NCBI GenBank assembly: GCA_034668785.1
Contig: JAXDOS010000190.1
Coordinates: 1 to 42,056 of the forward strand
Origin: CANKHA01 sp034668785
GTDB taxonomy: Bacteria > Pseudomonadota > Alphaproteobacteria > Rhizobiales > Xanthobacteraceae
Length of the DNA: 42,056 nucleotides
Direction: 5' to 3'
Position numbers and translations under genes: made by a program
The notes under the pieces: generated by a model
Told to the model about the DNA's origin: nothing
The model's input: only the letters and a program-made list of their open reading frames with translations
Database searches by the model: none
In this document: piece after piece, positions 7,644-13,607 of the stretch
How positions within the stretch are numbered: the stretch's first letter is position 1
Layout of the letters: each line of letters opens with the position of its first letter

Positions 7644-9047
7644 TTAGCGCGGCGCGCGGGTCACGTCAGCCCGGGATTTTTCACCCTGCCGGGCCGGCTG
7701 GCGCTGCATGAAGGCCACTCCGCCGATCTTATCGGGCTGCGTCTGCGGCCGGTCTCCACCATTGTGCTGAGGCGGCCGATTGGCGCCGTTGGCATGAGCC
7801 GGGCGCCCGCGGCCGTTGCCGGGATAGGCCGGCCGTTGGCGGTGGCGCTGTGCCTTGCCGGAATGATTCCGCGCGCCTTCGCCATGCCGCTGATGGCTTG
7901 CCTGCTGCACGGGCCGCCGGTCGGTCCGGCGGTCGCTGGAAGGGATCGTCATCCGGATCAGCTTCTCGATATCGCGCAGGAACGCCGTTTCGTCGGAGGA
8001 GCAGAAAGAGATGGCGACACCGTCAGCGCCGGCGCGCGCGGTGCGGCCGATGCGATGCACATAGCTTTCCGGAATATTGGGCAAATCGAAATTGATGACA
8101 TGGCTGATGCCCTCGACATCGATGCCGCGGGCGGCGATGTCCGTCGCTACCAGGGTGCGGACCTTGCCGTCGCGGAAGGCGGCGAGAACCCGCTCCCGCT
8201 GACCTTGCGACTTATTGCCATGAATGGCTTCCGCCGAAATGCCGCTTTTCTCCAGAGCGCGAACGACCTTATCGGCGCCGTGCTTGGTGCGGGTGAAGAC
8301 GAGCGCACGGTTGATCGGCTCGGCGCGCAGGATTTCCGCGAGGACATCTTGCTTCGCGCCGCGGTCGAGATGAATGATCCGCTGATCGATACGCTCGACA
8401 GTGGTAGCCTCAGGCGTGACCGCTACTTTCTGCGGATTTTTCAGCATCTGCCCGGCGAGGTCCGCGATCTCCTTCGGCATCGTCGCCGAGAACATCAACG
8501 TTTGCCGCTGTGCCGGGCATTTCGCCACGACCTTCCGGATGTCATGGATGAATCCCATGTCGAGCATCCGGTCGGCTTCGTCGAGCACCAGAACCTCGAC
8601 GCTGCTGAGGCGCAGAGCATTTTGCTGCACGAGATCGAGCAGGCGACCGGGCGTCGCGACGAGCACGTCGACGCCATTCATCAGTGAGCGAACCTGCTTG
8701 CCCATGGGCACGCCGCCGATGGCCAGCGTGGTTTGCAGGCGCAAATGCCGCCCGTAAGCGCGGAAGCTGTCGAGGATTTGGCTCGACAATTCGCGCGTGG
8801 GGCTGAGCACCAACACGCGGCAGCTCTTTCGCTCCGCGCGCGCGGGATTCGTGAACAGCCGGTTCAGAATCGGCAAGGCGAAAGCGGCGGTCTTGCCGGT
8901 TCCGGTCTGCGCGATGCCAATGAGATCGCCGCCGGCGAGGACGAGAGGAACGGTTTGGGTTTGGATGGGAGTGGGGGTGGTGTATTTTTCTTCGATAAGT
9001 GCACGAAGGATGGGTTCGGCGAGGCCGAATTCGTTAAAAGAAGTCAA
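7644..9047 (-). CDS. rhlE: DEAD-box ATP-dependent RNA helicase (RhlE type), TTG start
   Basis: A 467-residue DEAD-box RNA helicase. Motifs in order: Q motif (PTPIQTQTVP), Walker A AQTGTGKT (46-53), PTRELSSQ (83-90), TPGRLLDL, DEAD (156-159), SAT (187-189), ARGIDVEGISHVINFDLP and HRIGRTARAG (331-340). From about 372 the tail is basic and low-complexity (RRTDRRPVQQ), a typical RNA-binding extension. The start codon is TTG at 9047: an in-frame stop lies five codons upstream with no ATG or GTG between, and the protein opens at the normal RhlE position (TSFNEFGLAEPIL). infA follows closely. The leader contains strong inverted repeats (9080-9131), suggesting control at the RNA level. Confidence 0.94.
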   Translation of the reverse strand: MTSFNEFGLAEPILRALIEEKYTTPTPIQTQTVPLVLAGGDLIGIAQTGTGKTAAFALPILNRLFTNPARAERKSCRVLVLSPTRELSSQILDSFRAYGRHLRLQTTLAIGGVPMGKQVRSLMNGVDVLVATPGRLLDLVQQNALRLSSVEVLVLDEADRMLDMGFIHDIRKVVAKCPAQRQTLMFSATMPKEIADLAGQMLKNPQKVAVTPEATTVERIDQRIIHLDRGAKQDVLAEILRAEPINRALVFTRTKHGADKVVRALEKSGISAEAIHGNKSQGQRERVLAAFRDGKVRTLVATDIAARGIDVEGISHVINFDLPNIPESYVHRIGRTARAGADGVAISFCSSDETAFLRDIEKLIRMTIPSSDRRTDRRPVQQASHQRHGEGARNHSGKAQRHRQRPAYPGNGRGRPAHANGANRPPQHNGGDRPQTQPDKIGGVAFMQRQPARQGEKSRADVTRAPR

Positions 9048-9079
9048 TGAGTAATCTTTCTATCGGCGAAACAGACCGG

Positions 9080-9095
9080 CGCGCTTGCAAGCGCG
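9080..9095 (-). promoter_or_regulatory. Perfect 16-bp palindrome in the rhlE leader
   Basis: CGCGCTTGCAAGCGCG equals its own reverse complement and ends 33 bases before the rhlE TTG. It could be an operator for a dimeric regulator or, in RNA, a base-paired element near the ribosome site. No regulator is identified. Confidence 0.45.
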
Positions 9096-9108
9096 GACGG
9101 CCGCGGAT

Positions 9109-9131
9109 CGCGGGGGTTAAGACACCCCGCG
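9109..9131 (-). promoter_or_regulatory. Stem-loop (7-bp GC stem) in the rhlE leader
   Basis: CGCGGGG (9109-9115) pairs with CCCCGCG (9125-9131) around a nine-base loop. It lies upstream of the palindrome at 9080-9095 and is followed by no T-run, so it looks like a leader structure and not a terminator. Confidence 0.4.
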
Positions 9132-9214
9132 TGTCTGGGCTGTCGATCTAGTGGAGAAGCTGGATAACAGGGCCGAAAACCGATTATTTGGTTTCGTTCA
9201 CGCGGCCCGGGACT

Positions 9215-9231
9215 GACCTGAATGTCAGGTC
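9215..9231 (-). promoter_or_regulatory. Short perfect hairpin between tRNA-Asn and rhlE
   Basis: GACCTGA (9215-9221) and TCAGGTC (9225-9231) pair around a three-base loop. No T-run follows on either strand. It may belong to the rhlE leader or to the 3' trailer of the tRNA-Asn transcript, since both run on the minus strand. Confidence 0.3.
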
Positions 9232-9329
9232 GCTGATCCAACTGTGACTGCATATGGCACGTGGATGTGGTCTTTTCAAGGCCCGTGGCCAATTGCAAGC
9301 CGGTTGCTTAATAACGCTGAAGCGAAATT

Positions 9330-9405
9330 TGGCTCCCCGGGCAGGACTCGAACCTGCGACAAAGCGGTTAACAGCCGCTTGCTCTACCAGCTGAGCTACC
9401 GGGGA
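9330..9405 (-). tRNA. tRNA-Asn (anticodon GTT), CCA encoded
   Basis: The reverse strand folds as a 76-nt tRNA: acceptor TCCCCGG/CCGGGGA, D arm GCTC-AGCTGGTA-GAGC, anticodon stem AGCGG/CCGCT around CTGTTAA (anticodon GTT), T arm GCAGG-TTCGAGT-CCTGC, discriminator G and an encoded CCA. All arms pair. It reads asparagine codons AAC/AAU. Confidence 0.97.
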
Positions 9406-9441
9406 ACGGCACGCGGTGCGCCGCGATGAGTGGGCGTATAA

Positions 9442-9460
9442 CAAAGGCTCCAGGCCTTTG
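9442..9460 (-). terminator. Hairpin between tRNA-Cys and tRNA-Asn, possible terminator
   Basis: CAAAGGC (9442-9448) pairs with GCCTTTG (9454-9460) around a five-base loop. On the minus strand it is followed by TTATAC, only a weak T-rich tract, so it may be an RNA-processing site instead of a true terminator. Confidence 0.35.
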
Positions 9461-9488
9461 CAAAGCAAGTCAGAAGCACAGTCCGCCC

Positions 9489-9565
9489 GCCTTCGCTGAA
9501 GCTTCGGCGGGGCAGCCTTCATAATCATAAGGCTTGCCAAGCCGGAGCTGCGGAGCAGCGAAGGC
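9489..9565. repeat. Palindromic element abutting the tRNA-Cys 3' end
   Basis: Ten-base perfect arms GCCTTCGCTG (9489-9498) and CAGCGAAGGC (9556-9565) enclose a second nested inverted repeat, GGCAGCCTT (9511-9519) with AAGGCTTGCC (9529-9538). The 77-bp unit can fold on either strand. It ends at the base before the encoded CCA of tRNA-Cys. Its design and GC content are like dispersed intergenic palindromes in rhizobial genomes; family membership needs a genome-wide search. Confidence 0.6.
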
Positions 9566-9639
9566 TGGAGGCCACGGCCGGAATTGAACCGGCGTACCCG
9601 GTTTTGCAGACCGGTGCGTCACCACTCCGCCACGTGGCC
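9566..9639 (-). tRNA. tRNA-Cys (anticodon GCA), CCA encoded
   Basis: The reverse strand folds as a 74-nt tRNA: acceptor GGCCACG/CGTGGCC, anticodon loop CTGCAAA (anticodon GCA) on a CCGGT/ACCGG stem, T arm CCGG-TTCAATT-CCGG, discriminator T and an encoded CCA (9566-9568). It reads cysteine codons UGC/UGU. It runs toward tRNA-Asn on the same strand, 160 bp away. Confidence 0.96.
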
Positions 9640-9839
9640 GCCGATGGAAAGTCGGCTCGGGGATATCCCAGCCTTCACGCCTCGCCGACGCGCCCGCTAT
9701 ACAGCAGCAGCCTAACGCGGGCAACGGGCTAAAGCGTGGCGTCCGCATGTGTTTCTCTATCACGCGCGCCAGCTTGCGTTTTGTTCTGCCTTGCCGCAAA
9801 AAAGTCTCGCATCCTGAAAACGGGACTATCGGGGTTTCG

Positions 9840-10508
9840 ATGATCGACTTTGCCGCGGCGCGCCGGATGATGGTCGATGGCCAGGTCCGCACCGCCGATG
9901 TCACCGACCCTCGCCTCATCGCCGCGATGCTTAAGGTGCCGCGCGAGCGATTCCTGCCGCCCGCCACCGCCGCTCTCGCCTATCTCGATTTCGACGCTCC
10001 CGTCACGGAGCAAAGCGGCAAGGGAGCGCGCTATTTGCTCAAGCCGATGCTGCTGGCCAAGCTGATCCAGGCCGCGGAGGTGAAAGAGCGTGACGCCGTC
10101 CTCGATGTCGGTTGCACTACGGGCTATTCGTCAGTGGTTTTGGCGCACCTCGCGCGCTCGGTGGTTGCGCTTGAAGAAGACCCTTCGCTCTCGCCGCGCG
10201 CGGAAGAGACTGTCCATGCTCTCGGCGTCGCCAATGTATCGGTCGTTACCGGGCCGCTTGTTGCCGGCTGGCCGGCTCGCGCGCCCTATGATGTGATTCT
10301 CCTTCAGGGCGCGACGGAAGTGGAGCCGCGCACGCTGTTTGCGCAACTCAAAGAGGGCGGCAGGCTGCTTTGCGTGAACGCCCGGGATGCCGCCGGCAAG
10401 GCCGTCATCTATCGCCGCGCCGGCGGCGATGTGAGCGGATGGCCGATCTTCGACGCCACAGCGGCAATATTACCGGGTTTTACGGAAACTCCCGCCTTTG
10501 TTTTCTAG
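9840..10508 (+). CDS. PCMT-like SAM-dependent methyltransferase upstream of tolC
   Basis: A 222-residue protein related to protein-L-isoaspartate O-methyltransferase. It begins MIDFAAARRMMVDGQVRTADVTDP and has FLPP after an R-E-R, as in the family, and the SAM motif VLDVGCTTGYSS. The family's substrate loop, normally near GQTISQPY, reads EQSGKGARYLLKP, so isoaspartate repair activity is doubtful. A canonical pcm lies at 41682. Genes of this type are commonly found just before tolC in Rhizobiales, which this window repeats. The longer frame from 9747 is unlikely: ATG 9840 starts at the conserved N-terminus and follows GGGG. True substrate unknown. Confidence 0.87.
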   Translation: MIDFAAARRMMVDGQVRTADVTDPRLIAAMLKVPRERFLPPATAALAYLDFDAPVTEQSGKGARYLLKPMLLAKLIQAAEVKERDAVLDVGCTTGYSSVVLAHLARSVVALEEDPSLSPRAEETVHALGVANVSVVTGPLVAGWPARAPYDVILLQGATEVEPRTLFAQLKEGGRLLCVNARDAAGKAVIYRRAGGDVSGWPIFDATAAILPGFTETPAFVF

Positions 10509-10682
10509 CTCGTGCTGCGTGTAAGGTCGGTGTGGCGCGGATACGCCAATGGGAATCTTTTTTAGATCACAGGTAAATAGCGGGGTTTCAAAGGAATCCC
10601 AGTTCTGATTATGGTGGGAAGGGCTAATCTCTTTTTATCTGCGTGCGGCCTGCACGGCTGGCAGGTGCGTGGGGTGGTGCGA

Positions 10683-12113
10683 ATGTTGGCAATAAAGGGC
10701 AGGGGTCGCGACGCCCAGCTATGCGCCGCGGCCGCGTTGCTCACGGTTTTGGGTTTGCCGGGGCTTGCCGGTCGCGGCGCTTCGGCCGAAACGCTGCCGT
10801 CAGCCCTTGTCCAGGCCTATCAGAATAATCCGCAGCTCAACGCGCAGCGTGCCTCCGCCCGCGCCACCGATGAGGCCGTTCCGCAGGCTCTATCCGGCTA
10901 CCGGCCCAGGCTCAGCGTCACCGCGAGCGTCGGTGAGCAATATACCAGTACGACCAACAAATCCGTCAGTTCCACTGGTGTTCCGTCTTACAGCACGACG
11001 TCCGGCGCCTTCACGCCGTACACCTTTGGCGCTTCGGTGACGCAAACCCTATTCAACGGTTTTCAAACCGCCAACCGGACGCGGGCCGCCGAGGGCCAGG
11101 TATCCTCCGCGCGCGAGGCTCTTCGCGTGCTTGAGCAGACGATCCTGCTGAACGCCGCCACCGTCTACATGGACATGCTGCGGGATTCCGCCATCGCCGA
11201 GGTCCAGCGCAGCAACGTCCGGGTGTTGAATGAGACGCTGCGGCAAACCCGCGATCGCTTCGCGGTCGGCGAGGTGACACGGACAGACGTCGCCCAATCC
11301 GAGGCGCAACTTGCGGCGGGTCAGTTTCAACTTCTGAACGCCGAATCCAACTTAACCACCACGCGATCGAATTACCGCCGCATCATTGGCACGGATCCGG
11401 GCAACCTCAGCCCCGGCACGCCGATGGACCGATTCGCGCCCTCCGCGCTGCCGGCGGCAGTCACCATGGGTCTTGCGCGAAATCCCAACGTCACCTCGGC
11501 GATGTATGGCATCGACGTGGCGTATCTTCAGGTCAAGATCAACGAAGGCGCGCTGTATCCGACCTTCACCTTCACCGGCAGCGCGCTCGAGAGCATTTCT
11601 TCGTCGCTGACCAACATGCAGCAAACGACGTTGTCGGCCACCGGCAACCTCACCGTGCCGATCTATCAAGGCGGGGCGGAGTATTCCCTGATCCGCCAGT
11701 CCAAGGAATCGCTGACGCAGCAGCGGCTTAATCTCGAACAAGTGCGCGATCAGACCCGCCAGAGCGTGGTCCAGGCCTGGGGACAGGTTCAGGCCACCAA
11801 GGCGCAGATCCAGTCGGCGCAGGCTCAGGTCAATTCCACGGAAATCGCGCTCAATGGCGTGCGCGAAGAGGCGCGGGTCGGTCAGCGCACGACGCTTGAC
11901 GTCTTGAACGCGCAACAGGCGCTGGTGAATGCGCGGGTGACCCTGGTGACCGCGCAGCATGACCGCGTGGTGGCGTCATTCAACCTGCTCAACGCCGTTG
12001 GCGTGCTCTCGCCGCAGACGCTTGGCCTCGCGACCCCGACTTACGATCCGCGCGTGCATTATTATCAGGTGCGCGATAGCTGGACGGGAGTTCGTACGCC
12101 CGACGGCAAGTAG
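10683..12113 (+). CDS. tolC: TolC-family outer-membrane efflux/secretion channel
   Basis: This 476-residue protein is a TolC-type outer-membrane factor: it trimerises into a beta-barrel and periplasmic alpha-tunnel that joins RND pumps or type I secretion to the outside. A signal peptide (about 1-34, ending GLAGRGASA) precedes ETLPSALVQAYQNNPQLNAQRA, the usual mature start. Two internally related halves with long helices follow (RDRFAVGEVTRTDVAQSEAQL, and RVGQRTTLDVLNAQQALVNA), the classic duplicated pattern. ATG 10683 gives a good signal peptide with GGGGTGG upstream; ATG 10611 would add 24 non-signal residues. The RND pair at 23931-28238 has no own channel and may use this one, by inference. 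Confidence 0.92.
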   Translation: MLAIKGRGRDAQLCAAAALLTVLGLPGLAGRGASAETLPSALVQAYQNNPQLNAQRASARATDEAVPQALSGYRPRLSVTASVGEQYTSTTNKSVSSTGVPSYSTTSGAFTPYTFGASVTQTLFNGFQTANRTRAAEGQVSSAREALRVLEQTILLNAATVYMDMLRDSAIAEVQRSNVRVLNETLRQTRDRFAVGEVTRTDVAQSEAQLAAGQFQLLNAESNLTTTRSNYRRIIGTDPGNLSPGTPMDRFAPSALPAAVTMGLARNPNVTSAMYGIDVAYLQVKINEGALYPTFTFTGSALESISSSLTNMQQTTLSATGNLTVPIYQGGAEYSLIRQSKESLTQQRLNLEQVRDQTRQSVVQAWGQVQATKAQIQSAQAQVNSTEIALNGVREEARVGQRTTLDVLNAQQALVNARVTLVTAQHDRVVASFNLLNAVGVLSPQTLGLATPTYDPRVHYYQVRDSWTGVRTPDGK

Positions 12114-12236
12114 CCTTGCGTTTCCACAGGCGATACTCGCATTTGCCCGCTCGGATGCCGATAATGCCGGAACGGGACAGCGATTCGCTGCGGGCCGTCC
12201 GTGTGGCGTTCATGACCGAGTGACAGGAATTCAGCC

Positions 12237-12917
12237 ATGGCGCAGTCGGCGAAGGCTCAAGAGCCCTCCATGGAGGAGATCCTCGCCTCTATCCGTCGCA
12301 TCATCGCGGAGGACGAAACCAAGGCCCAGGGGAAGAACGCAGAATCTGTAGAGCCGTCGCCCGTCATTTCCACGCGGCAGATCTCGCAGCCTCCGGATTC
12401 TTCTCCGTCTCGTTCCGATCCGCAACCAGCCTCGGCAATGGATCAGGACGATATCGACACCATGTTGTCCGGCATCGATGTGCCGTCCGGCACGAGTGAC
12501 GGGACGGCAGGTGCCGAAGCGGATGTGCTCGACCTGACGGAGGCCATGACGGCGCCCGCGCAACCGCCGGTCTTTCGCACGATTGAAGCAAACGCCGATG
12601 TGTTCTTCAGTGAAGAAGAGGCAGAGAACCCGCCGGAGCAGCAGCCAAGCGCCGCCGTCGACGAAGCCCCAGCGGCGTTCACGCAGCACCATCCCGAGCC
12701 GCCGCTGCTTTCGTCCGAGACGACCGCCGCTGTCGACGCGGCCTTCAACTCACTCGCACATACCGTCCTCGTGCAGAACGCGCGCACGCTTGAGGATCTG
12801 GTGCGGGAGATGATGCGGCCGTTGCTCAAAGCCTGGCTCGACGACAATCTGCCTAGCTTGGTCGAGCGCATGGTGCGGGCCGAGATCGAACGCGTATCCC
12901 GCGGCCGTCAGGGATAA
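12237..12917 (+). CDS. popZ: Polar organizing protein PopZ (DUF2497)
   Basis: A 226-residue PopZ-family protein that self-assembles into a cell-pole matrix and anchors chromosome origins via ParB in alphaproteobacteria. The N-terminal helix AKAQEPSMEEILASIRRIIA and the C-terminal segment from NARTLEDLVREMMRPLLKAW to VERMVRAEIERVSRG match the two conserved ends of the family. Between them lies a Pro/Glu/Ser-rich, acidic, probably disordered linker. The gene sits between tolC and valS, its usual rhizobial neighbourhood. The start ATG at 12237 agrees with the conserved N-terminus. Confidence 0.9.
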   Translation: MAQSAKAQEPSMEEILASIRRIIAEDETKAQGKNAESVEPSPVISTRQISQPPDSSPSRSDPQPASAMDQDDIDTMLSGIDVPSGTSDGTAGAEADVLDLTEAMTAPAQPPVFRTIEANADVFFSEEEAENPPEQQPSAAVDEAPAAFTQHHPEPPLLSSETTAAVDAAFNSLAHTVLVQNARTLEDLVREMMRPLLKAWLDDNLPSLVERMVRAEIERVSRGRQG

Positions 12918-13055
12918 GCGCCACTCGATCCCCGTTTACGCTCCTAAACCCAAACCGTTGACTCCGCCGAGCGTGCCGGGCTTTGTACCGCGCAACGCCA
13001 GCCCAAGCGATATGCCACGGCAGATTGTTGCATTTTCGCACGGAAAGTTTCGAGC

Positions 13056-13583
13056 ATGATCGAAGCGTTTAAAAAGCTGCTAGATGCCGCGCCGGCCGGC
13101 CCTCGCTTGGAGCTTGGCGTTTGCCGTGGCGACACTCTCAGCCTCATGATTGATCATCCGGGCGAGACTTTCGGCGTCGACTCCTTCGAGGGCATGGGCG
13201 AGCCGGGAGAGCACGACGTTTCGCCTCCGGGCGAGCCGTCCTATCCGAAGGGCCGGCTAGCAGTTCCCTTGGACGTCGTCACGGCGCGATTTGCGAGTTG
13301 CAACGAACCACTCCCTATTTTGGTCCGTGGTTGGATTCCCGACGTGCTCCCGACGCTGCCGCCGCGCGCATGGGCCTTCGTGCATATCGATCTCGATCAT
13401 TATGCACCGACTCTCGCCTGCCTCGAATGGGTATGGCCGCGCATGTTGCCCGGTGGGATCGTGTGCTGTGATGATTGGTTCCAAGATCGGGACTACCTTG
13501 CCGGTCGTGCGATCAATGAATGGCAGGCGAGCCATGGTCCCTTCGCCGGCACGTTCGGCCGGAAAGCATATTGGATTTTATAG
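13056..13583 (+). CDS. TylF-like SAM-dependent O-methyltransferase
   Basis: A 175-residue class I methyltransferase-like protein. It has a glycine-rich SAM loop (ELGVCRGDTLSLM), the acidic residue FGVDSFEGMGEP, and the metal-site stretch AFVHIDLDHYAPTLACLEWV and GGIVCCDDWF. These resemble macrocin O-methyltransferase (TylF)-type enzymes, which methylate sugar or polyketide hydroxyls. It is shorter than the roughly 250-residue TylF enzymes and lacks their N-terminal cap. The acceptor is unknown. It sits between popZ and valS, which usually adjoin, so it may be an added gene. Start ATG 13056 follows GGAAAG. Confidence 0.78.
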   Translation: MIEAFKKLLDAAPAGPRLELGVCRGDTLSLMIDHPGETFGVDSFEGMGEPGEHDVSPPGEPSYPKGRLAVPLDVVTARFASCNEPLPILVRGWIPDVLPTLPPRAWAFVHIDLDHYAPTLACLEWVWPRMLPGGIVCCDDWFQDRDYLAGRAINEWQASHGPFAGTFGRKAYWIL

Positions 13584-13607
13584 AAGCCACTCCCTGTGTA
13601 ATTGGTC

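Noticed and set aside
9470..9967. 165-codon minus-strand frame across tRNA-Cys
   Set aside because: Overlaps a tRNA and a palindromic repeat; not protein-like.
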